Assembly: GCA_035531775.1 (NCBI GenBank)
Contig: DATKSG010000047.1
Span: 1 to 20,264, forward strand
Length of the DNA: 20,264 bases
Direction of reading: 5' to 3'
From: DATKSG01 sp035531775
GTDB taxonomy: Bacteria; Actinomycetota; Acidimicrobiia; Acidimicrobiales; UBA8190
The notes below the pieces were generated by a model that did no database searches, was not told where the DNA came from, and worked only from the letters and a program-made list of their open reading frames with translations. Shown piece by piece: positions 14,003-20,264 of the stretch. The position numbers and the translations under genes are program-made. The first letter of the stretch is position 1; each line of letters starts with the position of its first letter.

Positions 14003-14612
14003 GAATCCGTGGCACGTCCATGGACGTGGCGTCGTGTTCCACTGCAAAAATCCCTAGGTAACCAACGTCCACAGGGACCGCGGCCCAGTGATCGACATAG
14101 CTCAGCAACTCATAGACGTTCCCAATCCGATCGGTCAGATACTGTGCGAGTTGCCGAGTCGGGACGATCAGCACTCCGGCGATGAGGCCCCCGCGCCGAA
14201 GGCCGAGACACATCTTGTTCATGGCTCGGTGGGAAGACGAAATGTTCCCTGTTTCCCATTCGACCGCCACCACTCCGGCGTCGGTTCCCTTGGCTGCGTC
14301 CAGCGGCCCGAAAGCCGAACCTCCCGGTACTCCTGGGATGGGGAACGGTTTCTCGTAGCTCCACCCACGATCGGTGAGTTGAGTGATGAACGCTGTTTTG
14401 ATCGGACCGACGCCGTTGCCCTCGCCGCTCTTCTTACCGCTTTGGGGGTAGATGGTGAAGCGATCAGCGCCCGGAGGCCAGACGACGCCGCTGATGGACT
14501 GGCGCACCTCAGCCAGCGCCTCGCCAACGGCGTAGCGAGACTTGGCCCCTTTGGCGTCGATTACGTCGATCTCTTCGACCAGGCGAATCGTTCTACGGTA
14601 GTCGGGACCCAC
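13971..14612 (-). CDS. BamHI-family type II restriction endonuclease
   Basis: Starting at the GTG at 14612 the protein has 213 residues, the length of BamHI as I recall it. ETGNISSSHRAMNK, the PTRQLAQYLTDR block and VRQSISGVVWP align with BamHI ETGNISSAHRSMNK, PIKQLAYYLTDR and VKTSICSPIWP. Catalytic residues of BamHI E77, D94, E111 and E113 correspond to E87 (SYEKP), D105 (GPLD), E118 and E120 (VEWE). Base-contact residues N116, S118, R122, D154 and R155 correspond to N123, S125, R129, D161 and R162. Cleavage of GGATCC is therefore predicted. The reading frame stays open far upstream, but only this start gives a BamHI-like N-terminus; AAAAGG directly precedes it. The gene overlaps the methyltransferase tail to tail. 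Confidence 0.95.
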   Translation of the reverse strand: MGPDYRRTIRLVEEIDVIDAKGAKSRYAVGEALAEVRQSISGVVWPPGADRFTIYPQSGKKSGEGNGVGPIKTAFITQLTDRGWSYEKPFPIPGVPGGSAFGPLDAAKGTDAGVVAVEWETGNISSSHRAMNKMCLGLRRGGLIAGVLIVPTRQLAQYLTDRIGNVYELLSYVDHWAAVPVDVGYLGIFAVEHDATSMDVPRILKATDGRALR

Positions 14613-14614
14613 CC

Positions 14615-14678
14615 TTTTGGTGCAGAAACCCTGGCTGCACCACAAATCGGGGCGCCGGGGGCCTTCTGGTGCAAAGCC
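14615..14678 (-). repeat. right cluster of TGCACCAAA-type repeats (candidate island edge)
   Basis: Three copies: TTTTGGTGCA (14615-14624, minus orientation), TGCACCACAA (14636-14645, plus) and TTCTGGTGCA (14664-14673, minus). The outermost, with its flanks (14661-14678), is the inverted counterpart of 9722-9738. The cluster directly precedes the start of the BamHI-like gene and may carry its promoter, but no clear -35/-10 pair is seen. Confidence 0.55.
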
Positions 14679-14694
14679 GCCGTCAGGCAGTAAG

Positions 14695-14710
14695 CTGACA
14701 CGAAAGTCAG
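14695..14710. promoter_or_regulatory. CTGAC-N6-GTCAG dyad, candidate operator
   Basis: CTGACACGAAAGTCAG is a perfect 5-bp dyad, 62 bases before the amidohydrolase start. Its core TGAC-N6-GTCA equals the one at 6040-6053 in the control region of the thiolase and crotonase genes, suggesting one regulator for both. It also lies upstream of the divergent BamHI-like gene. Confidence 0.45.
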
Positions 14711-14771
14711 AGAACTCCGGGGCCTCTTGGGCGCCGGCGCCCGGCTTCGGCGGGGCGGCCAAGGAGGTGTG

Positions 14772-15923
14772 ATGGCGCGCGAATACCGGCTCATTTCGGC
14801 TGACGGCCACGTGGTCGAGCCGCCCGATATGTGGACGAAGTACCTGCCCAAGAAGTTCCATGACCGGGCGCCCAAGCTGGTGAAGGACCCCAAGGGCGGC
14901 GACGCCTGGGAGCTGGTCCCGGGCACCGCCCCCATGCCCCTCGGGCTCGTCACCAACTCCGGGACCTTCGGCAAGCGCTACGAGGAGCTCGAGTGGTTCG
15001 GCTCCACCTACGACAGCATTCTGAAGGGGTCGTTCCAGGGTAAGGCCCGGATCGAGGAGCAGGACTTCGACGGCGTGGACGCCGAGGTGCTCTTCCCCTC
15101 CCAGCGCACCATGGGCGCCTTCATGGCTCAGGAGGACGACGACTACCACATGGCCGGCCTCGAGGCCTACAACACCTGGATGCACGACGAGTTCATGTCG
15201 GCCGACCCCGACCGCCTGATCGGCCTGGCCCAGATGCCCGGCGTGGACGTGCAGACGTCGGTCAAGTGGTTGCGCGACGCCAAGGCAGCCGGCTACCGCG
15301 GCGTCATCATCTCGGCCTACCCGTCGGGCAACTCCAATCTGTCGGCCGAGGACGACCCCTTCTGGGAGGCGGCCGAGGAAGAGCAGCTCCCGGTGCACAT
15401 CCACAGCGGGCTGCGCCAGGCCGGCAAGCGCAAGGCAGCCGGATCGTTCCAGAAGGCGGCGGCCGCCGCCGGCCGTGAGATCGGCCTGGCCGAGATGGGC
15501 GGCCCGGTGGGCGAGGCGTCGCAGTTCATGTCCAAGTTCATCTACTCGGGCATCTACGACCGCTTCCCCGGCCTGCAGATGGTGGCCGTGGAGTGCGGTG
15601 CGGGCTGGATCCCCCACTTCCTCGAGCACATGGACGACCACTACTGGCGCAACCGCACGTGGACCAAGGCCCAGCTGCAGATGCTCCCGAGCGAGTACTT
15701 CAGGCGCAACTGGAAGGCCACTTTCATCCGTGAGCCCTTTGCCGTGGCCAACCGCCACTGGATGGGCGTGGACAACCTCATGTGGTCCACCGACTACCCC
15801 CACCACCGCCACGACTGGCCCTACAGCCGTCGCATCGTGGAGGAGTCGATGGGTGGCGTGCCCGAAGCGGAGCGCCGCCGCATGGTGTGCGACAACGCCA
15901 GGGAGCTGTACCGCCTCGGCTGA
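14772..15923 (+). CDS. amidohydrolase family 2 (ACMSD-like) metal-dependent hydrolase
   Basis: A 383-residue TIM-barrel amidohydrolase of the amidohydrolase-2 type (hydrolases and decarboxylases such as ACMSD). Metal-ligand candidates: D11-x-H13 in SADGHVVEP, H209 and H211 in VHIHSG, and D341 in WSTDYPHHRHDWP near the C-terminus. The substrate is likely an organic acid or ester of the catabolic pathway, but cannot be fixed; many such proteins occur beside acyl-CoA degradation genes in Actinobacteria. AAGGAGG at 14761-14767 sets the ATG at 14772; a longer open frame from 14727 lacks support. No signal peptide is seen. It is the first catabolic gene to the right of the island, and 113 bases separate it from the next gene; nothing clear is seen in that gap. 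Confidence 0.92.
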   Translation: MAREYRLISADGHVVEPPDMWTKYLPKKFHDRAPKLVKDPKGGDAWELVPGTAPMPLGLVTNSGTFGKRYEELEWFGSTYDSILKGSFQGKARIEEQDFDGVDAEVLFPSQRTMGAFMAQEDDDYHMAGLEAYNTWMHDEFMSADPDRLIGLAQMPGVDVQTSVKWLRDAKAAGYRGVIISAYPSGNSNLSAEDDPFWEAAEEEQLPVHIHSGLRQAGKRKAAGSFQKAAAAAGREIGLAEMGGPVGEASQFMSKFIYSGIYDRFPGLQMVAVECGAGWIPHFLEHMDDHYWRNRTWTKAQLQMLPSEYFRRNWKATFIREPFAVANRHWMGVDNLMWSTDYPHHRHDWPYSRRIVEESMGGVPEAERRRMVCDNARELYRLG

Positions 15924-16036
15924 GTAGCGCTGCACCGGGGTCGAAGTCGACCTAGTCGGCACAACGCAACAACCAGAGGTCGGCGTCGGTTCGCGCCGGC
16001 GCGACGAGATCGCACGCACGCGAAAAGGAGAGGGAG

Positions 16037-16963
16037 ATGGGACTGCTCGACGGAAAAGTGGCCATCGTCACCGGTGCCGGCCACGGCATCGGCCGGGGCG
16101 AGGCACTCGAGCTCGCCCGGCAAGGGGCCAAGGTCGTCGTCAACGACGTCGGCGGCTCGGTGCACGGCCAAGGTGTGGACAAGCGCCCGGCCGAGGACGT
16201 GGCCGAAGTCATCCGGTCCAAGGGCGGCGAGGCGGCGGCCAACTACGACGACGTGGCCGACTGGGCCGGGGCCCAGAACCTGGTGCGCCAGGCCGTGGAG
16301 GAGTTCGGCCGCCTCGACGTGGTGGTGAACAACGCCGGCATCGTCCGTGACGCCATGCTCTTCTCCATGACCGAGGAGGACTTCGACGCCGTGGTCCGGG
16401 TGCACCTGAAGGGCACCTTCGCTGTCACCCACCACGCCGCCAACTACTGGCGCGAGGAGTCCAAGGCCGGCCGCCAGCCCCGGGCCGCCATCGTGAACAC
16501 CGTGTCCTCGGCCGGCCTGCAGGGCAACGTGGGCCAGGCCAACTACGGCGCCGCCAAGGCCGGCATCGCCGCCCTGACCGTGATCTCCAGCTTGGAGCTC
16601 TCGCGCTACGGGGTCCGGGCCAACGCCGTGGCCCCCGGCGGCATGACCCGCATCACCGCCACCTTGCGCAAAGGGGCCGAGGTCAAAGAGCCCGACGAGC
16701 TCGACGGCGATGACTACGACCCCATGAACCCGGCCAACTCGGCCCCCATGGTGGCGTGGCTCGCCTCCGACGAAGCCCAGCACGTGACGGGCCAAGTCTT
16801 CAGAGCCGTCGGACACCGCATCACCCACTACAAGCCCTGGTCCCTAGGTGTGACGGTGGAGACCAAGGGCGGCCCGGCGCGCTGGGAGCCGTCGGACATC
16901 GGCGCCGCTGTGAACGCCCAGGTGTTCGGCTCGCGCGCCGCCGGCCTGCAGATGGGCGGCTGA
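16037..16963 (+). CDS. short-chain dehydrogenase, (3R)-hydroxyacyl-CoA dehydrogenase-like
   Basis: A 308-residue SDR with TGAGHGIG (12-19) for NAD(P) binding, NNAG (98-101), catalytic Ser157/158 and Y170-x3-K174 (QANYGAAKAG). An opening LLDGKVAIVTGAGHGIGRGEALELA, the VVNDVGGSVHG segment and the extended C-terminus resemble the dehydrogenase domain of peroxisomal multifunctional enzyme 2 (HSD17B4-like), so oxidation of a 3-hydroxyacyl-CoA in beta-oxidation is likely. The ATG follows AAGGAGAGGGAG. The next dehydrogenase begins 4 bases after the stop, so they share an mRNA. No hydratase-2 domain is fused here; the crotonase at 6114 could supply that step, though with a different stereochemistry. 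Confidence 0.94.
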   Translation: MGLLDGKVAIVTGAGHGIGRGEALELARQGAKVVVNDVGGSVHGQGVDKRPAEDVAEVIRSKGGEAAANYDDVADWAGAQNLVRQAVEEFGRLDVVVNNAGIVRDAMLFSMTEEDFDAVVRVHLKGTFAVTHHAANYWREESKAGRQPRAAIVNTVSSAGLQGNVGQANYGAAKAGIAALTVISSLELSRYGVRANAVAPGGMTRITATLRKGAEVKEPDELDGDDYDPMNPANSAPMVAWLASDEAQHVTGQVFRAVGHRITHYKPWSLGVTVETKGGPARWEPSDIGAAVNAQVFGSRAAGLQMGG

Positions 16964-16967
16964 GGCC

Positions 16968-17801
16968 GTGGCCGGCGTGTGGAGCTACGAGGGCAAGCGC
17001 GTCCTCGTGAGCGGCGGGGGCGGAGCCGGAATGGGTGCCGCCGCCGTGCGCGACCTGCTCGAGCTCGGAGCCGAGGTACACGTCTTCGACCTGAAGGAGC
17101 CCGACGTCGAAGTAGCCGGCTTCCACTCCGTGGACCTGCGCCACCCCGGCGCCATCGAAGCGGCCGTGAGCCAGGTGGGTGGGCGCATCGACGCTCTGTT
17201 CAACTGCGCCGGCCTGCCCGGGCCGCCCTTCTCGGGCGTGGACGTGATGCTGGTCAATTTCGTGGCCGCCCGGCACCTGACCGGCCTGGTGGCGCCGCTC
17301 ATGCCCGAGGGCAGCGCCGTGGTCACCATCTCCTCGGCCGGGGCCTACGGCTGGGAGGGGACCATGGGCCAGGTGGAGCCCCTGCTGGCCACCCCCGGGT
17401 ACGCCGAGGCCAAGGCCTGGTGCGAGGACAACTCCAAGCTGGTGGGAGAGGGATACCTGCTGTCGAAGCAGGCCATCATCGTGTGGACACTGCACGCCGC
17501 ACTCGACCTCGCCCCCCGTGGCATCCGGGTCAACTCCACCAGCCCGGGCCCCACGGCCACTCCCATGATGCCGTCGTTCGAGGCGTACATGGGCAAGGAC
17601 TTCATGGACCGCTTTCCCAAGCCCCTGGGCGGGCGCAACTCCACCCCCGAGGAGCAGGCGCACCTGGTGGTGTTCTTGAACAGCGACGCGGCCACCTACA
17701 TCACGGGCACCAACGTCTACGCCGACGGCGGCTTCTCGGCCGGCATGCTCACCGGCCGGCTCGACTTCTCGGTGCTCTCGGGCGAGACTCCGGCCGGCTG
17801 A
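16968..17801 (+). CDS. short-chain dehydrogenase of the 3-alpha-hydroxysteroid/coniferyl-alcohol dehydrogenase type
   Basis: A 277-residue SDR with SGGGGAGMG (15-23) and NCAG (79-82) in place of the usual NNAG, catalytic Ser122/123 and Y163-x3-K167 (GYLLSKQA). About 40 residues separate Ser and Tyr instead of about 13; an insertion before the Tyr, together with NCAG, is what I recall of the Comamonas 3-alpha-hydroxysteroid dehydrogenase/carbonyl reductase group, annotated also as coniferyl-alcohol dehydrogenase. An alcohol or ketone on a ring substrate is a reasonable guess. The GTG start lies 4 bases after the previous stop, so translation is probably coupled. The stop is followed by a 28-base gap and the acyl-CoA ligase gene. 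Confidence 0.9.
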   Translation: MAGVWSYEGKRVLVSGGGGAGMGAAAVRDLLELGAEVHVFDLKEPDVEVAGFHSVDLRHPGAIEAAVSQVGGRIDALFNCAGLPGPPFSGVDVMLVNFVAARHLTGLVAPLMPEGSAVVTISSAGAYGWEGTMGQVEPLLATPGYAEAKAWCEDNSKLVGEGYLLSKQAIIVWTLHAALDLAPRGIRVNSTSPGPTATPMMPSFEAYMGKDFMDRFPKPLGGRNSTPEEQAHLVVFLNSDAATYITGTNVYADGGFSAGMLTGRLDFSVLSGETPAG

Positions 17802-17829
17802 CGCCGACCAGGCTGACGAGGAGAGGCGC

Positions 17830-19938
17830 GTGCCCCAGCAGCGGACCGATCTGGAGGAGTTCTTCCACCCCGAGGCCGTGGCCCTGGTGGGCTCGGTCAA
17901 CCGCAACGCCAAGCCCGAGCGCCTGACGGCGTCCTATGACGAGCGGTGGGGCAGCGGGCGTTGGTACTTGGTGAACGCCAAGGGCGGCCAGATCGGCGAC
18001 ATCACCGTCTACGAGCACGTCACCGACATCCCGACCGAGATCACCCTGGCCGTGGTCAACGTGGGCACCCGGCTGGTGGCCCGCACCGTCGAGGAGTGCG
18101 GCAAGCACGGCGTGCCCTACGTGCTCATCTTCAGCGCCGGCTTCTCCGAGGTGGGCGAAGCCGGTGCCGCCCTGGAGCGCGAGGTCGGGGACATGGCCCG
18201 GCGCTACGGGATCCGCGTCTTCGGCCCCAACACCAACACCAACGCCTTCGAGACGCTGCCCGAGCCCCCCAAGCGCCGCGGCGGGCGCATCGGCCTGGTG
18301 ACCCAGAGCGGCCACCAGGGCCGGCCCCTGGTGCAGGGCACCGAGTTCGGCGTGGCCTTCTCGCGCTGGGTGCCGACCGGCAACGAGCTCGACCTCGAGG
18401 CGGCCGACTTCATCGAGTACTACGCGTACGACGACGACACCGACGTCATCTCCGGGTACTTCGAGGGCTTCAAAGACCCGGCCAAGCTGCGCCGGTCCCT
18501 CGAGGCGGCCAACGCCCAGCGCAAGCCGGTGGTGGCGCTCAAGATGGGGGCCACCGCGGCGGGGGCCCGCATGGCCAGCTCCCACACCGGCCACCTGGCC
18601 GGCTCCGACGCCGTGGTGGACGGACTGTTCCGTCAGTACGGCGTGGTGCGGGTGCACGACCTCGACGAGCTGCTCGAGACCTCGGCGCTGTTCGCCAAGC
18701 TGCCGGCGGGCACCGGGCCCAACTGCTGTCTGTACTCAATCTCCGGCGGGTCGGGCACGCTCATGGCCGAGGTGGCCGAGTCGAGCGGCGTGCCGGTGCC
18801 AATTCTGTCGGCCAAGACCCAGGCGGCGCTCAGGGAGATGATCCCGGACTACCTGACGGTGGCCAACCCGGTGGACAACGGCGCCCAATTCCTGGTGTCG
18901 GCCCCGGTGGAGGACCGCCGCCGTGTCTTCGAGGTGGTGGCGGCCGACGAGAACGTGGACGTCATCGTGGTCGGCCTGACCGGAGCCTTGGGCCGACTCA
19001 CCGACCGCTTCGCCGAGGACATCGTGTCGTTCATCGACGACCTGCCCAAGCCCGTCGTGGTCACCTGGAATTCCTTCAAGACCGACGAGGCCGGGTTCCG
19101 CACGCTGGTCGACGCCGGCGTCCCCATGTTCCGGTCGTTTCGCAACTGCTTCACCGCCCTGCGCTCTTTCGCCGGCCACGAGGAGCAGGCGGCCACCTTC
19201 CGGGCCCGCAAGGCGCTGTCCACCAAAGTGCCGGCCGAGGCTCGCCCGGTGCTCGACGACGCCGCCTCCCGGCCCGGCGGTCCCCTCGGCACCGACGAGG
19301 CCCGTCGCCTGCTCGAGGCCTTCGACGTGCCGCTGGCCGGCGAGGGGCTGGCCACCTCGGCCGCCGAGGCGGCCCGATTGGCCGGTGACATCGGCTTCCC
19401 GGTGGTCATGAAGATCGCCTCGCCCGACTTCCCCCACAAGTCCGACGCCGGGCTGGTGCGCCTGGGGGTGGCCAGCGCATCGGAAGCCCGCGCCGTCTAC
19501 GGCGAGCTGGTGGACCGGGCGCACAAGGCCAAGGCCCGGGCCCGCATCGAGGGCGTCCAGATCCAGCAGCAGGTGGAGGGAGGCACCGAGATGATCGTGG
19601 GCGTGACCCGCGACCCGGTGTTCGGCCCGGCCGTGCTGGTGGGCACCGGCGGCGTCTTCGCCGAGGTGCTGGCCGACGCCACCGTGCGCCCGCTCCCGCT
19701 CGACCGGCGCGACGCCCAGGACATGGTCACCTCGCTGCGCGGCTACCAGTTGCTGCGCGGGGCCCGGGGCCGGGCCAAGGGCGACGTCAAGGCCCTGGTC
19801 GACGTCATCATGGCCGTGGCTCGCCTGGCCTCGGCCTGTGGCGAGCAGCTGCTCGAGCTCGACCTCAACCCGGTAGTGGTCCAAAGCGACGGAGCCGTGG
19901 CCGTCGACTCGCTGGTGGTCATGGCCGGACAGGGCTGA
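17830..19938 (+). CDS. NDP-forming acyl-CoA ligase (acetate-CoA ligase family)
   Basis: A 702-residue single-chain enzyme of the ADP-forming acyl-CoA synthetase superfamily. Domain order: CoA-binding Rossmann-like domain (about 8-135), two succinyl-CoA-ligase-like flavodoxin domains (about 140-460), and a C-terminal ATP-grasp domain (about 480-700; PVVMKIASPDFPHKSDAGLV). The phospho-transfer His is likely H252 in ASSHTGHLAGSD. The enzyme would form an acyl-CoA from an acid with ATP or, in reverse, make ATP from acyl-CoA. The GTG at 17830 follows GAGGAGAGG. The CoA-binding N-terminus reads ALVGSVNRNAKPE rather than a classic GASR-PG loop, so substrate preference may differ. The next gene starts within its stop (TGATG). 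Confidence 0.92.
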   Translation: MPQQRTDLEEFFHPEAVALVGSVNRNAKPERLTASYDERWGSGRWYLVNAKGGQIGDITVYEHVTDIPTEITLAVVNVGTRLVARTVEECGKHGVPYVLIFSAGFSEVGEAGAALEREVGDMARRYGIRVFGPNTNTNAFETLPEPPKRRGGRIGLVTQSGHQGRPLVQGTEFGVAFSRWVPTGNELDLEAADFIEYYAYDDDTDVISGYFEGFKDPAKLRRSLEAANAQRKPVVALKMGATAAGARMASSHTGHLAGSDAVVDGLFRQYGVVRVHDLDELLETSALFAKLPAGTGPNCCLYSISGGSGTLMAEVAESSGVPVPILSAKTQAALREMIPDYLTVANPVDNGAQFLVSAPVEDRRRVFEVVAADENVDVIVVGLTGALGRLTDRFAEDIVSFIDDLPKPVVVTWNSFKTDEAGFRTLVDAGVPMFRSFRNCFTALRSFAGHEEQAATFRARKALSTKVPAEARPVLDDAASRPGGPLGTDEARRLLEAFDVPLAGEGLATSAAEAARLAGDIGFPVVMKIASPDFPHKSDAGLVRLGVASASEARAVYGELVDRAHKAKARARIEGVQIQQQVEGGTEMIVGVTRDPVFGPAVLVGTGGVFAEVLADATVRPLPLDRRDAQDMVTSLRGYQLLRGARGRAKGDVKALVDVIMAVARLASACGEQLLELDLNPVVVQSDGAVAVDSLVVMAGQG

Positions 19939-20264
19939 TGGAGCTCGAGCTCACCGCCGACCAGGTGGCGCTCGGTGAGTCGGTGCGGGCCTTCGTCGAG
20001 GTCGAGTGCCCCATGCCCCTGGTGCGACGGGTGGTGGAGGAAGGCAAGGAAGCCGACGAGCTGTGGGCCCGCATGGTCGAGCTCGACTGGCCGGCGTTGA
20101 CGGTGCCCGAGGAGTACGGCGGCATCGGGCTCGGCCAGGTGGAGCTGGCCGTGGTGGCCGAGGAACTGGGCCGAGTCCTGTGCCCGGCGCCGTACCTGTC
20201 CACCGCCGCGCAGTTCGTCCCCGTGGTGCGCCAGGCCGGATCTCCCGAGCAGCGCCAGCGGTTC
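19938..20264 (+). CDS. acyl-CoA dehydrogenase, N-terminal part (3' end outside window)
   Basis: The first 109 codons are visible; the gene runs off the window. MELELTADQVALGESVRAFV, followed by LDWPALTVPEEYGGIGLGQVELAVVAEELGRVLCPAPYLSTA, is the standard helical N-terminal domain of FAD-dependent acyl-CoA dehydrogenases, which introduce the 2,3 double bond of acyl-CoA. The ATG overlaps the ligase TGA by one base, so the two are translationally coupled. The catalytic Glu and FAD-contact regions are not in view. Variants with this opening often work as heteromers with a second acyl-CoA dehydrogenase in actinobacterial steroid degradation, which cannot be tested here. Confidence 0.93.
   Translation, partial: MELELTADQVALGESVRAFVEVECPMPLVRRVVEEGKEADELWARMVELDWPALTVPEEYGGIGLGQVELAVVAEELGRVLCPAPYLSTAAQFVPVVRQAGSPEQRQRF

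Noticed and set aside
11839..14050. Simple insertion sequence ending just after the transposase-like gene
   Set aside because: The stop overlaps the methyltransferase start and no matching inverted terminal repeat was found downstream of 13109.
9722..14678. attL/attR sites of an integrase-type island
   Set aside because: The related edge repeats are imperfect, partly inverted and in several copies. No integrase or recombinase gene and no tRNA target is visible.
13971..16019. Single 682-residue minus-strand open frame covering the BamHI-like gene and beyond
   Set aside because: Only the C-terminal 213 residues resemble a protein family. The upstream part is the antisense of the well-supported amidohydrolase gene, and a GTG at 14612 gives the BamHI-like length.

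Overview
The window is high-GC DNA with actinobacterial features: many GTG starts, dense same-strand operons of acyl-CoA catabolism genes, and a secreted protein with C-terminal 'GYW-VASDGG-(I/V)F-(A/S)FG' repeats of a kind I associate with Acidimicrobiia. Taxonomy is an inference from these traits; no rRNA or tRNA gene was seen.

Left part (1-9694): the 3' end of a DUF2889-like gene and a complete cytochrome P450 run on the plus strand. They converge on a minus-strand operon (6005 down to 1926) of a DUF35 zinc-ribbon/OB protein, an SCP-x type thiolase and a two-domain class III CoA-transferase. Divergent from it is an enoyl-CoA hydratase, followed by an 896-residue secreted repeat protein. 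Right part (14772-20264): an amidohydrolase, two short-chain dehydrogenases, an NDP-forming acyl-CoA ligase and the start of an acyl-CoA dehydrogenase, all plus strand and the last four tightly spaced. Together the two parts look like a CoA-thioester degradation locus (lipid, steroid-like or aromatic substrate; the exact substrate cannot be read from sequence). A TGAC-N6-GTCA dyad lies upstream of both the left operon and the amidohydrolase.

Middle part (about 9720-14680): visibly lower GC and a different gene content, which reads as a defence or mobile island about 5 kb long. It holds an unknown 200-aa protein coupled to an XRE-ImmA/IrrE regulator-protease under a leaderless promoter with a palindromic operator; a 50-aa zinc-ribbon protein; an intact SWIM-zinc-finger DDE transposase-like protein whose stop overlaps the start of a beta-class DNA methyltransferase (ATGA); and, convergent with the methyltransferase, a 213-aa restriction endonuclease that keeps every BamHI catalytic and base-contact residue I could check. 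The island is bracketed by clusters of a TGCACCAAA-type repeat, partly in inward-facing inverted orientation.

The most notable results are the BamHI-type restriction-modification system, the mismatch between its expected m4C partner and the DPPF (m6A-like) methyltransferase found here, the operon coupling of a transposase-like protein to the methyltransferase behind a two-palindrome promoter, and the repeat clusters at the island edges.
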